Origin: Gemmatimonadota bacterium
Lineage (GTDB): Bacteria; Gemmatimonadota; Gemmatimonadetes; Palauibacterales; Palauibacteraceae
Assembly (NCBI GenBank): GCA_021295785.1
Contig: JAGWBR010000007.1
Location: 65,149-129,148, forward strand
Length of the DNA: 64,000 nt
Direction: 5' to 3'
Part shown: in pieces, positions 18,348-27,611 of the stretch
How positions within the stretch are numbered: the stretch's first letter is position 1
How the letters are laid out: every line of letters starts with the position of its first letter
Program-made: the position numbers and the translations under genes
The notes under the pieces: generated by a model
The model's database searches: none
Seen by the model: the letters and a program-made list of their open reading frames with translations, nothing else
What the model was told of the DNA's origin: nothing

Positions 18348-19556
18348 ATGGCGTCCCCCCGGGCCTGGGTGGAGGTGGATCTCCCTGCCCTCGTTCGCAA
18401 CGCAAACCGCGCCGGGCCGGGTCCGTCGCTTCTCCCGATGATCAAGGCCGATGCCTACGGCCTCGGTGCCGCCAGGGTCGCCGGGGCATTGACCCCCCTC
18501 CAGCCATACGCATTCGGGGTCGCGACCATGGAGGAAGGCACGGCCTTGCGGGAGGCCGGAGTGGTCGGACGGATCATTGTGTTTTTTCCGTCGCCCAACA
18601 CTGAGAGCGAGGCCCTGGTCTCTCACAGACTCGACGCGGCGGTATTGAGCGTTGACGCGCTGGCGGCCCTACTTCCGCGGAGCATAAGGTATGGCCGCCG
18701 CGACGGCAGTTGGCTGCACTTGGAAGTGGATACGGGAATGGGACGAGGCGGGCTCACCCTGCCCCAACTGGAAGCGGTGGCCCCCCATTTGGTGGATCTC
18801 CCCGGCCGAACGGGCGGAGATCACGGTCACATCGCCTCAATGTTCACCCACCTGCACTCGGCAGACAGCAATCGCGACGCGGCCAAGAGACAACTGGACC
18901 AGTTCTTGCGGGCCGCAGAGATCGTTACCGGGGCCGGGCTGGCCAAACCGCTCCTTCACATCGGCGCAAGCCATGCGCTGAAGCTTGGCGCACATTATCA
19001 TTTGGATCTTGTGCGCCCGGGAATCTGTTTGTACGGGGGCGGTCCGGCCCTCGAATCCGTCGTTTCGGTCAGGGCGAGAGTCTTGGAAGTCCGCGAACTT
19101 CCTCCCGGTTCAACGGTCGGATACGGTGCGAGTTACACCACCACGGGTCGGGAGCGGATCGCCACGCTTGGGATGGGTTACGCGGACGGTGTACCTCTGG
19201 AAATCTCCAACAAAGGCACCTTCCTGCTGCACGGCACGCGAGTACCCGTCCGGGGCAGAGTTTGCATGGACGTGACCACGGTTGACGTTTCGCGGGTTCC
19301 GGGTGTCAAACCGGGCGACGTTGCGACCTTGCTGGGCAGGGGATCCCCGGACACGGCCGCCCGCGCGGTCGGCGCGGAGGTCCGCCCCGCCCGGTGCGGC
19401 AATGACGCGGCGGGGGGGAACGCCCCGGGAGACGCGACAGATGAAATTACACTGGCCGAACTGGCCGGAGCGGCGGGAACCTTGGAACACAAGATCTTGA
19501 CATCGCTGGGGCTCAGACTGCCGCGCATCTATGGCGGCGGCCCCGCGGACGGTTGA
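18348..19556 (+). CDS. alr: Alanine racemase
   Basis: RAWVEVDLPALVRNANRA...LPMIKADAYGLGAARVAGAL...LRPGICLYGGGP...GRVCMDVTTVDVS. Confidence 0.92.
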   Translation: MASPRAWVEVDLPALVRNANRAGPGPSLLPMIKADAYGLGAARVAGALTPLQPYAFGVATMEEGTALREAGVVGRIIVFFPSPNTESEALVSHRLDAAVLSVDALAALLPRSIRYGRRDGSWLHLEVDTGMGRGGLTLPQLEAVAPHLVDLPGRTGGDHGHIASMFTHLHSADSNRDAAKRQLDQFLRAAEIVTGAGLAKPLLHIGASHALKLGAHYHLDLVRPGICLYGGGPALESVVSVRARVLEVRELPPGSTVGYGASYTTTGRERIATLGMGYADGVPLEISNKGTFLLHGTRVPVRGRVCMDVTTVDVSRVPGVKPGDVATLLGRGSPDTAARAVGAEVRPARCGNDAAGGNAPGDATDEITLAELAGAAGTLEHKILTSLGLRLPRIYGGGPADG

Positions 19557-19560
19557 GCAG

Positions 19561-20874
19561 ATGAAACACACGCAGCCCGAGCGCGAACACAAACGCGAAC
19601 GCGAGCACAGACGCGCCCCGGGCACCGCTCGCGGCACCCCAATAGTTAGCGCAGTCGTCGTGTGGACGGCGGTCGGCGCGGCGTTAGTGCTCGGGGCCTG
19701 CGCGGAGGATCCGCTGAGTCTCGAACCGGACGATGCTCCAGGGGCGGCGACCATTACCAGAGAGGAATTCCTGCCGGCCGCGGAGCTCCCCGACTGGCGA
19801 GACACGACAATCAGCGGGTTCGTCAGGAGAACCACGGCTTCGTTTGTCGTCGTCGCGATTGAGGAGGGTTTCCAGTCTCGAACCTTGATGCGGTTCGACG
19901 TTCCCGACACAATCATGACTTTCGCCGACACCCTGCCTGTGGATCATTTCGACTCGGCGTCCTTCACCGTTTCGATTGACCAAGCCTTCTCGGAGTTTGC
20001 CGAATTCCCCGCCACGTTCCGCCTGGTGGGCCTGGCTCAGGCTTTCGATGCCGAAACGGCCACGTGGTCCGAAGCCGGCGATAGCGCTGCATGGGCCATG
20101 CCGGGGGGAGACCTGACCACGGAGATCGCCGCGGGCGAGCTGGCCGATGAGGAGGGCTCGGTCGAACTGACCTTTTCGGTCGATGCCGACTCGCTGCTCA
20201 AGTCGTGGCAGGAACTGGACGGCGGACCCGGCGTGGCGTTGATGTTCGATGGGGCCGAGGCCTTCGTTCGAATTCCAAGTGTGGTCCTTCACATTGAGCC
20301 TGTCCTTGAGGGGCGCGAGGTGCCGGTCAGGCAGGACTTGGCGCCGGTGGACCGGACGTTCATCACGGACCCCCCGTTCCCGCCCACCGGGACCGAGTTG
20401 AGAGTAGGGGGCGTGCCGGGTTCCAGGGCATATTTCCAGTTCACGATGCCCGACACGATCGCCGGGGTACCGCTGCGCGGATCCACTGTCAACCACGCCG
20501 AGTTGATTTTGCAGCCATTGCCCGCGGCGGACTCGGCTTGGGTTGTCAGGCAGGGCCTGAATGTTCGGCAGGTGGCCCTTCTTGCCGATCCCTGGGAACT
20601 GGGGGCGCGCACTCCAGTTGGGGCTTCGAGCGCGGCGGGGGTCCGTTTGACGCCTGATCTGCTGGCGGAGTCGACGCCGCTTACGCTGAACTTGACAGCA
20701 ATTGTGGCAAACGCGGCGGCGGGTGGCCCGGTGACGATTCGCATTGGAGTGCGACCAGACCCGGTGGGTCAGGAGCTTGGATTCGTTTCATTTGGGTCGG
20801 TTGAATCGGAAGGGGAATTGGCCCCCGTGATCCGCGTGGTCCTCAGCCCTCCACCGGTCTTCGGCCTGCCATGA
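19561..20874 (+). CDS. Hypothetical lipoprotein
   Basis: Charged N-region MKHTQPEREHKREREHRRAPG, hydrophobic segment, lipobox VLGACAEDP; no family recognised. Confidence 0.65.
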   Translation: MKHTQPEREHKREREHRRAPGTARGTPIVSAVVVWTAVGAALVLGACAEDPLSLEPDDAPGAATITREEFLPAAELPDWRDTTISGFVRRTTASFVVVAIEEGFQSRTLMRFDVPDTIMTFADTLPVDHFDSASFTVSIDQAFSEFAEFPATFRLVGLAQAFDAETATWSEAGDSAAWAMPGGDLTTEIAAGELADEEGSVELTFSVDADSLLKSWQELDGGPGVALMFDGAEAFVRIPSVVLHIEPVLEGREVPVRQDLAPVDRTFITDPPFPPTGTELRVGGVPGSRAYFQFTMPDTIAGVPLRGSTVNHAELILQPLPAADSAWVVRQGLNVRQVALLADPWELGARTPVGASSAAGVRLTPDLLAESTPLTLNLTAIVANAAAGGPVTIRIGVRPDPVGQELGFVSFGSVESEGELAPVIRVVLSPPPVFGLP

Positions 20875-22073
20875 CGGGGCATCCGAGGAATCGAGGTCTT
20901 GGCGCGGTGGCCCGCGCGGCTGTGGGTCTGATTTGGACCACGCCATTCGCTGTTCCCTGCGCCGTGGAAGGGCAGACCCCCGTCACTGCGGTGGGGCTGG
21001 GATACCAGGTAGAGGCCGTTGATGCGCGGGCCTCGGCGCTGGCCAGTCTTGGCGGCGGCCTGCTCGGCGGGTCGTTCAGCATTCGCCACCCGGCTGATTT
21101 GGTCCTGCACGGCGACCCGTCGTTCTCGATGACCTATGCAACCGAAGCCGTGGATTTCACCGGGCCCGACGCCAACTGGCAGACCGGCCGGACCAGATTC
21201 CCGGCAATTCGTGCGCTGTTTCCCTTCGGCGACTGGGGCCTGGGGATCGGGTTTGGCGGCGAGCTGGACCAGAGCTGGAACGCATCGGTCCGCGATTCGG
21301 TCGAACTGGGCGGGGTACAACGTCCATACGAGGACACACGCGAGAATGACGGCGGGCTCAGTCACATCGATCTGTCGGTGGCCCGCTCGCTTGGGCCGGT
21401 CGGAATCGGCGTGTCCGCGCAGCGGATGACCGGGTCGCTCCGGCAGCTGTTCGTCAGGTCATTCGATGCTCACTCCGAAGAGGCCGGCCTAAATGGCGTA
21501 GCGGGGGCCCGAAGCTATTCGTACAGCGGGTGGAGGGTCGGGGTTGGTGGACTGGTGCAGATAGGGGACTGGGCGCTTGCGAGCGTCTCGCTCTCGCCCG
21601 GTTCGACGGTCGACTCGTACATCCAGGAGGGTGAGGGCGACGAAACCCAGTTCGGACTCCCGGCCCTTCTCTCCGCGGGAGTGTCGGCACGGTTCGGCCA
21701 GTTGATGTTGACAGGAAGCTGGTCCCGGCGGAAGTGGCAGGATGCGGCGCTGCCGGCCGATGCCGAGTTTTCTGCCCACGAGACCACATGGCTGGGTGGT
21801 GGCGCGGAACTCGATGCCTTCTCACTCTTGGGCGGACGGGTCCCGCTACGCCTGGGGTACCGAGTCGCGGATCTCCCGTTCAGTACCACCGGCGAGGTAA
21901 CACAAGAACGCGCTATGACGCTTGGGTTCGGTTGGATTTTCCGGGAAGGACTGGCGGCTGCGGACGTTTCCGCGGAAACGGGTTCCAGGACGCTTGACTC
22001 CTCGGGCAGCGGTTCATCAGAGGGCTTTTCTCGCATAACGGTCACCTTTTCGCTGAGGCAGCGGCTCAGGTGA
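20871..22073 (+). CDS. Outer-membrane/porin-like hypothetical protein
   Basis: AVGLGYQVEAVDARASALASLGGGLLGGSFSIRHPADLVLHGDPSFSMTY...; amphipathic beta-strand pattern ending ...ITVTFSLRQRLR; ATGA overlap with the upstream gene. Confidence 0.55.
   Translation: MTGHPRNRGLGAVARAAVGLIWTTPFAVPCAVEGQTPVTAVGLGYQVEAVDARASALASLGGGLLGGSFSIRHPADLVLHGDPSFSMTYATEAVDFTGPDANWQTGRTRFPAIRALFPFGDWGLGIGFGGELDQSWNASVRDSVELGGVQRPYEDTRENDGGLSHIDLSVARSLGPVGIGVSAQRMTGSLRQLFVRSFDAHSEEAGLNGVAGARSYSYSGWRVGVGGLVQIGDWALASVSLSPGSTVDSYIQEGEGDETQFGLPALLSAGVSARFGQLMLTGSWSRRKWQDAALPADAEFSAHETTWLGGGAELDAFSLLGGRVPLRLGYRVADLPFSTTGEVTQERAMTLGFGWIFREGLAAADVSAETGSRTLDSSGSGSSEGFSRITVTFSLRQRLR
21965..21980. repeat. Interspersed palindrome, copy 8
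   Basis: CGTTTCCGCGGAAACG in the OMP-like CDS (DVSAET). Confidence 0.9.
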
Positions 22074-23452
22074 AACTGGTCTCGCTCAGTCGCCCTGGCA
22101 CCCGTGAGACGTTCCCGCGGGAACGTCTCAACCCGATTTCGGGCCGCGTCTATATCGAGACTTACGGCTGCCAGATGAATATCAACGACACCGAGCTCAT
22201 CGCCGGTGCAATGGCGGAACAGGGCTTTCTGCGGGTGAACCGTCCGGAACAGGCCGATGTGGTTCTGGTCAACACCTGCGCGATCAGGGAGCATGCAGAG
22301 ACGAGGGTGCGGGGGAGAATCGGCGAGCTCCAGCGGCACCGCTCGGGCAATCCCGACTTGGTGGTGGGTGTTACGGGATGCATGGCGCAGCGGCTCGGCC
22401 CGGAGCTAATGGAGCGGGGGCGTGGCGTGGATCTGGTCGCCGGCCCCGACAGCTACCGCGGCCTCCCCGCAGTCGTTGCGGCTATGGGGGACGGGTCTCT
22501 GGCCCGCGGTCAGGCGCTCCTGGATTTGGACGATTCCGAGAACTACGAGGGGGTTCCACAAGTCAGGGGTAACGGGTCAACCGCCTGGGTGACGGTGCAG
22601 CGCGGGTGCAACCACCGGTGCACGTTCTGCATTGTGCCCTACGTTCGGGGTTCAGAAAAGAACCGTGAACCGCGGGCGGTACTCGAGGAGTGTGAGGCGG
22701 CGGTGGAGGCTGGCTACACCGAGGTGACCCTTCTGGGCCAGACCGTGAACTCCTACCAGTCTGCCGACTGGGATTTCGCGCGGCTCCTGCGAACGGTATC
22801 CGAGCTGGAGGGCATCCGCCGCGTCCGGTTCACATCTCCACATCCGAACGACGTTTCACGGGAACTGCTCGAAGTAATGGCGGAGGCTCCGACCGTTTGC
22901 CGGCAGCTCCATCTTCCCGTGCAGTCGGGTTCAAACAGGGTGTTGAAGCGGATGGTCCGTCGCTATACCCGCGAGAGTTTCTTGGATAAGGTCGACCGGG
23001 CCAGGACCATCGTGCCCGACCTGGCGCTTTCGACCGACGTGATCGTGGCGTTTCCGGGCGAATCGGAGTCCGACTTTGGGCTGACGCTGGACCTGATGCG
23101 CCGGGTCAGGTTCGACGACGCGTTCACCTACAGGTTCTCCCCGCGCGACGGAACTCCCGCCACCCGGCTCCCGCCGGATGACACCATCCCCGATGAAGTC
23201 GCGGCGTCTCGCCTGGAACAGTTGATCGCTCTGCACAGGCGGATCCAGCGCGAGATCAACGAGGCAGAGGTGGGTGTTGAGAGGGAAGTGTTGATTGAGA
23301 GGCCCGCCCGCAGTCCAGGCGACATGCTTGGTCGGACCGAGCAAGGGAAGGTGGTGGCGTTCCCGGGGGAACGTGAGTGGCGGGGCCAGTGCAGGCGGGT
23401 CCGGTTGATCAGTACCACCGGCGCAACGTTCCGGGGGGAGTTGGCCACCTGA
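22070..23452 (+). CDS. miaB: tRNA-2-methylthio-N6-dimethylallyladenosine synthase
   Basis: VYIETYGCQMNINDTELIAGAM...VTVQRGCNHRCTFCIVPYVRGSEKNREP...LLGQTVNSY...LHLPVQSGSNRVLKRMVRRYTRE. Confidence 0.95.
   Translation: MKLVSLSRPGTRETFPRERLNPISGRVYIETYGCQMNINDTELIAGAMAEQGFLRVNRPEQADVVLVNTCAIREHAETRVRGRIGELQRHRSGNPDLVVGVTGCMAQRLGPELMERGRGVDLVAGPDSYRGLPAVVAAMGDGSLARGQALLDLDDSENYEGVPQVRGNGSTAWVTVQRGCNHRCTFCIVPYVRGSEKNREPRAVLEECEAAVEAGYTEVTLLGQTVNSYQSADWDFARLLRTVSELEGIRRVRFTSPHPNDVSRELLEVMAEAPTVCRQLHLPVQSGSNRVLKRMVRRYTRESFLDKVDRARTIVPDLALSTDVIVAFPGESESDFGLTLDLMRRVRFDDAFTYRFSPRDGTPATRLPPDDTIPDEVAASRLEQLIALHRRIQREINEAEVGVEREVLIERPARSPGDMLGRTEQGKVVAFPGEREWRGQCRRVRLISTTGATFRGELAT
22105..22130. repeat. 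Interspersed palindrome, copy 9 (26 bp perfect)
   Basis: TGAGACGTTCCCGCGGGAACGTCTCA in the miaB N-terminus (RETFPRERL). Confidence 0.95.
23358..23373. repeat. Degenerate palindrome-like site
   Basis: CGTTCCCGGGGGAACG in the miaB C-terminus (FPGERE); may be coincidental. Confidence 0.4.
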
Positions 23453-23655
23453 AATCTGCCACCAAAGCGATTGGGGCCGCGGTGCTGACACTGGCTGCGT
23501 TCTGGTTCGCGGTGCGCAACGCCGGCGAGACGGTCTACATAGACCTGGACTTCGTGACTATTCGCGCGTCGCTGCCCATCGTGGTGCTCGGCTCGGTTCT
23601 GCTGGGATTGGCCGCGGCGGCCGGGGCTTCTATTCTGGCGGAGCGAAAGCGCTAG
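23377..23655 (+). CDS. LapA/DUF1049-like small membrane protein
   Basis: AAVLTLAAFWFAVRNAGETVYIDLDFVTIRASLPIVVLGSVLLGLAAAAGASILAERKR; true start uncertain (overlaps the miaB end). Confidence 0.55.
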   Translation: MAGPVQAGPVDQYHRRNVPGGVGHLKSATKAIGAAVLTLAAFWFAVRNAGETVYIDLDFVTIRASLPIVVLGSVLLGLAAAAGASILAERKR

Positions 23656-24908
23656 TCGGTTCCAGACCCGCGCCGGGTCCAAATCACAATTGCCCCGCAG
23701 CGGCTGCCAAGAAACTCGGCGGGTGTGTCGGCCAGCCCTCTGTATGTCTCAATGGCGGCGACATCTCCAGTGGGAGAGATCAGGCCGAAATCAATGGACC
23801 CACCGGGTACGATCTGCCGGGTCTCCCGCCCGTCGACATAAATCGTGGGTATGCATCCCGGAACGGCGTTTCCCTGCATCCGGATGTTCGACCGGCAGCT
23901 GAGGTGACCGCACTCCGGGGTCACGCGTACCCCCGGGACCGTGTTCAGGACCTCTGCCAGCGTCCGGTGGCGAACCTGGTCCATCTCGGAGGGCAACACG
24001 AAGCTCCCCAACCCAAGTTGCAGCCGCTGGTAAAATCCCGAGCGCTCAAGCCACTGGGCGCGCCGGTCAACTACGGCCACCAGCGGCTCCATTGCAATGG
24101 CCTCAACCGGGAGCCGGATGTCGAGGACAGACGTAACGTCCGACTCCACAACAAACCGAATCTCCGGCTCGCCATATCCGATTCGCTCGAACCGGGCCAT
24201 GTGAGCCCCAGCCACCAGGTTGGCAATTCGGAAGTGCCCCCGGGTATCGGTCAGGGCGGTCTCTCGTTCTGATACAGTGACCACCACGTTTGGAATCGGC
24301 TCGCCGGTGTCATGGTCGACCACCGTGCCGACCACGTCTCCTAGGCTGGTGAGCACCCGAACCCCCATGTCGTGCCGGAGCGTCTCAGAATCCGCCAGGC
24401 GTACCTGGTGGACGCCAGTGTCTCTGTCCAGGGCGTAGGCCCAGATGAACAAAGGATTGTCCACGGGGACGTCACAGAAGATGTAGCGCCCGTCACCCGA
24501 CGGCGCGAGCAGATTGTTGGTGAACATGCCGGGCCGCGCCTCACTGGGATGCAAGCCGGGCGGTAGGCCCCAAGCGAGGTGGATGGTGCTGGGTAGTGGG
24601 ACCCCGCTGTGGCCCTCTGTCACCTGTCCGTGCAGGATGGCCTGACTCGCAAGCGGGATTGCCGCCATGCACTGAAGACGGACCAGATCAACCTCCTGCG
24701 CCCGTTCTTGCGCGTGCAATACGGGGACGCCGACGGACAGGAGCACGGCAAAGGCTGTTAGCCCAGCCCTCTTAACCGCCGTCGCATGAAATGTCACTGC
24801 CCGCGGTGCCACTGTTGAACCCCCGATGCTGCCCCTGTCGTTAGCGTTTCGTGCTCCGGCCCTTCGTGTCCGTCGTGTCGGCCGGTGAGCGGCGCGAAAC
24901 AAACGCAC
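23652..24908 (-). CDS. Carboxypeptidase-regulatory-like plus TonB plug-domain protein lacking a receptor barrel
   Basis: VLTSLGDVVGTVVDHDTGEPIPNVVVTVSERETALTDTRGHFRIANLVAGAH; LAEVLNTVPGVRVTPECG...PTIYVDGRETRQI...IETYRGLADTPAEFLGSRCGAIVIWTRRG stop. Confidence 0.78.
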   Translation of the reverse strand: MRLFRAAHRPTRRTRRAGARNANDRGSIGGSTVAPRAVTFHATAVKRAGLTAFAVLLSVGVPVLHAQERAQEVDLVRLQCMAAIPLASQAILHGQVTEGHSGVPLPSTIHLAWGLPPGLHPSEARPGMFTNNLLAPSGDGRYIFCDVPVDNPLFIWAYALDRDTGVHQVRLADSETLRHDMGVRVLTSLGDVVGTVVDHDTGEPIPNVVVTVSERETALTDTRGHFRIANLVAGAHMARFERIGYGEPEIRFVVESDVTSVLDIRLPVEAIAMEPLVAVVDRRAQWLERSGFYQRLQLGLGSFVLPSEMDQVRHRTLAEVLNTVPGVRVTPECGHLSCRSNIRMQGNAVPGCIPTIYVDGRETRQIVPGGSIDFGLISPTGDVAAIETYRGLADTPAEFLGSRCGAIVIWTRRGSGTD

Positions 24909-24998
24909 GCCGGTTACAAACGAGTCTCACCATCCTAAGCGTACCGCGGCAGCCATGGAGCTGCAACGGCACCGACCGGGGACTGCGTCCAAATCCTG

Positions 24999-27533
24999 GT
25001 GCCGGTCCGCCAAGGAGATGGCATTGAGAGACGTTTGAGAGTCCGGCCGATTCTCCTTGTCCAGGACGCAGGTCGTCTGTTGCCCAGGCCTGCCAGACGG
25101 ATCCGCGCCGGACGAGCGCCGGACAAGCGCCCCGGGTTGGACGGGGCACGGGAGACGGGGAGCCCGCCTGTGAGAGTAGCTCTGCCCCCACTGGCCATCT
25201 GCGCTATTGCACTCGGGCTGGGAGTGTTTGCAGGGCTACTGTTGGCAGTGGCGGGCAGGCCGACTCTCATCCCCGCCCTTCTTTCGATCGCAGCGTTTGG
25301 GTTGGCTCTCACTCCGGCTGCGCGCGGCGGCGTTCGGAGCGCCCAAAGGTCACAGGGTGCGGTCCTGGCTGTCGGCCTCGTGCTGATCGCCGGAATCGCA
25401 GCGGGCATGCGGAGCGGATCGGACGCTCTGAAATCCTGCGCCCGGCTGATCCCGGACCGGTCGCGGGTGACCGCGTTTGGCACACTTCTGGACGCCGTTC
25501 CGGCGGGGATGGCTGACGACGAACTGGTCAGGGTGCGGGTTGCGGCCGCGACGGTCATGGAGGCCATCCCGGCACAGGAAGAACAATACAAGAGCGACCA
25601 GGCCCGACTGACAGCCTGTGGCCTCCGGAGCGTCACCGCCTATGTGAGCCCCAGCGGGATTCTGATTCCGGCAGGAAAGGAAGTACGCCTCCAGGGGACA
25701 TGGCGGCAAATGGGGAAACCCGGCCTCTTGCCGCGGCCCGAACACCGCTACGGATTCCTCGGACGCGTTTCCGCGGGAACGCTTGGCGACCAAACGACCG
25801 CCCCGCAACGACCCGGAATCGCAACGGTGGCGCTGGCGCGCTGGAAATCGAGGCTTTCTATGAGACTGAACCGTCGCCTGTCGCCCGGGCACGGTCCGAC
25901 AGGCACGGCCCTGACCTTGGCTGACCGAAGCTTGCTCGACCGAGATGTTAGGGACGCGTTCGCCAAGGCGGGCATCGTCCACCTGCTGGCGATCTCGGGG
26001 ATGCATGTCGGCCTTCTCTCGGCTGGCGTTGTGTGGCTGATGGGCCTGGTGACGCGCCGCCTGCGGCGGTACGTCATGGCGGCAGCCGTGATGAGCGTTT
26101 ACATCCTGCTGATTGGTGCTCCGCCTTCGGCCGTGCGGGCCGGATTGATGTTCTGGGGATATGCGCTCAGCCTGAACCGCGGCATCCGGGTGGGCGATCT
26201 GGCGGGGCTCGCGGCGGTGGCCGCCATTGTGCGAGACCCGATGGTGGTCACCGATGCCGGCTTCCAGCTTTCCTTCGCCGGGTTCACCGGAGTAGTCCTG
26301 GGTGCTCGCGCGAAGATCCCCCGGCGTTGGCCCGGTGTACTGAGGTGGGTCACGCAGTCCGTCGCGGTCAGTGTGGGAGCGTTCCTGGCCACGGCTCCTG
26401 TCGCGGCGACTCATTTCGAGCGGGTCGCGGTGTCGGGGATACCGGCGAGCGTGGTTGCCGGGGGGATCGTCACTCTGGCGCTTCCGTCGGTGTTGTTGGC
26501 CATGGCGTTGCCGTGGCCGCTCTGGATACCGTTCGCGGGAGCGTCCGACCTGTTGCTCGCTGCCTTGGGGGCGGTCGCGAATTGGTTTGCCGCTCTGCCG
26601 TTGGGCTGGGAAGGCCCGGGAATTGGGGTGGCGCTGTGGACTGTGGTGGCAGCGTCGCTCTTGCTGGCAGTTGACCGGATGGCGGCCCGCCGCGGGTGGG
26701 GTCTGTTGGCCCTCGCCGGCGCGATTGCCGTGGTTTCGGCCGGCCCGTCTGTGAAGGCCCTGCGCGCCAGAGGGACGCCCATGGTTTGCACGCTGGATGT
26801 CGGGCAGGGCGACGCCGCTGCAATCAGAACGGCAGGCGGAAGGTGGCTGCTCCTCGACGCCGGTCCGCGGTCGGCAGGAGACGATGTTGTGGACTTTCTT
26901 CGCCGCCAGGGTGCTCCCGAGGTCGAGCTTCTCTCAATCTCGCATCCCCACGCGGACCACTACGGAGGTGCCGAAGCGGTACTGGACGCCTTTCGAGTGC
27001 AAAGAGTCCTGGATCCCGGTTTCGCCCAGCCGTCGACGTCGTATCTGGAGCTGTTACGCCGAATAGACGGGGAGGGCGCGGAGTGGCGGAGGGCACACCG
27101 TGGCCTTTCCGTGGACATTGATGGCGTGGAAATTACAGTCCTTTGGCCCGCCTCTGACAATGACCTTCCCGGGGATGCCAACGAAAACTCATCCGTGTTG
27201 TTGGTCGAGGTTGCCGGGTTCAGGTATCTGAACCCGGGCGACGCCCCGGCCGAGGTGGAGGAGGCCGTTTTGTCGAGCGGACAGAATCTTCAGGTTGATT
27301 GGCTGAAACTGGGCCATCATGGTAGCAACACTTCTTCCTCCGCAGCCTGGTTGGAGGCTGCTGACCCCGAGCTGGCGATCGCCTCGCTCGGAGCGGGGAA
27401 CAGCTATGGTCACCCCCACGCGGAAACGCTGCTGCGGGTTGACTCGACGGGCGTGCCCGCGCTGTGGAGGACAGACCAAGACGGGACCGTTTGCGCGGAA
27501 ATCAGCAGGGACGGGAGCTGGAAACTCCGTTAG
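24999..27533 (+). CDS. comEC: ComEC/Rec2-family DNA internalization protein
   Basis: FAKAGIVHLLAISGMHVGLLSAGV...GAPPSAVRAGLMFWGYALSLNRG...TLDVGQGDAAAIRTAGGRWLLLDAGP...SHPHADHYGGAEAVL. Confidence 0.9.
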   Translation: MPVRQGDGIERRLRVRPILLVQDAGRLLPRPARRIRAGRAPDKRPGLDGARETGSPPVRVALPPLAICAIALGLGVFAGLLLAVAGRPTLIPALLSIAAFGLALTPAARGGVRSAQRSQGAVLAVGLVLIAGIAAGMRSGSDALKSCARLIPDRSRVTAFGTLLDAVPAGMADDELVRVRVAAATVMEAIPAQEEQYKSDQARLTACGLRSVTAYVSPSGILIPAGKEVRLQGTWRQMGKPGLLPRPEHRYGFLGRVSAGTLGDQTTAPQRPGIATVALARWKSRLSMRLNRRLSPGHGPTGTALTLADRSLLDRDVRDAFAKAGIVHLLAISGMHVGLLSAGVVWLMGLVTRRLRRYVMAAAVMSVYILLIGAPPSAVRAGLMFWGYALSLNRGIRVGDLAGLAAVAAIVRDPMVVTDAGFQLSFAGFTGVVLGARAKIPRRWPGVLRWVTQSVAVSVGAFLATAPVAATHFERVAVSGIPASVVAGGIVTLALPSVLLAMALPWPLWIPFAGASDLLLAALGAVANWFAALPLGWEGPGIGVALWTVVAASLLLAVDRMAARRGWGLLALAGAIAVVSAGPSVKALRARGTPMVCTLDVGQGDAAAIRTAGGRWLLLDAGPRSAGDDVVDFLRRQGAPEVELLSISHPHADHYGGAEAVLDAFRVQRVLDPGFAQPSTSYLELLRRIDGEGAEWRRAHRGLSVDIDGVEITVLWPASDNDLPGDANENSSVLLVEVAGFRYLNPGDAPAEVEEAVLSSGQNLQVDWLKLGHHGSNTSSSAAWLEAADPELAIASLGAGNSYGHPHAETLLRVDSTGVPALWRTDQDGTVCAEISRDGSWKLR
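25765..25782. repeat. Interspersed palindrome, copy 10
   Basis: GCGTTTCCGCGGGAACGC in the comEC CDS (RVSAGTL). Confidence 0.9.
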
Positions 27534-27611
27534 GTTGAATTGAGGCTACGGGCGCCACCTGGCGACACGCAAACCCCCTGGACGCGGTTGTCGACGCGTT
27601 AGAGTTAGAGT

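Noticed and set aside
19561-19620. GCGAACACAAACGCGAACGCGAGCACAGACGC low-complexity stretch as a tandem repeat array
   Set aside because: Imperfect and short; explained by a charged N-region (REHKREREHRR) before the lipoprotein signal segment.
23358-23373. CGTTCCCGGGGGAACG in miaB as a full palindrome copy
   Set aside because: The centre differs from the consensus and the encoded residues (VVAFPGERE) lie in the TRAM-domain region where similar residues are expected; kept only as a degenerate candidate.
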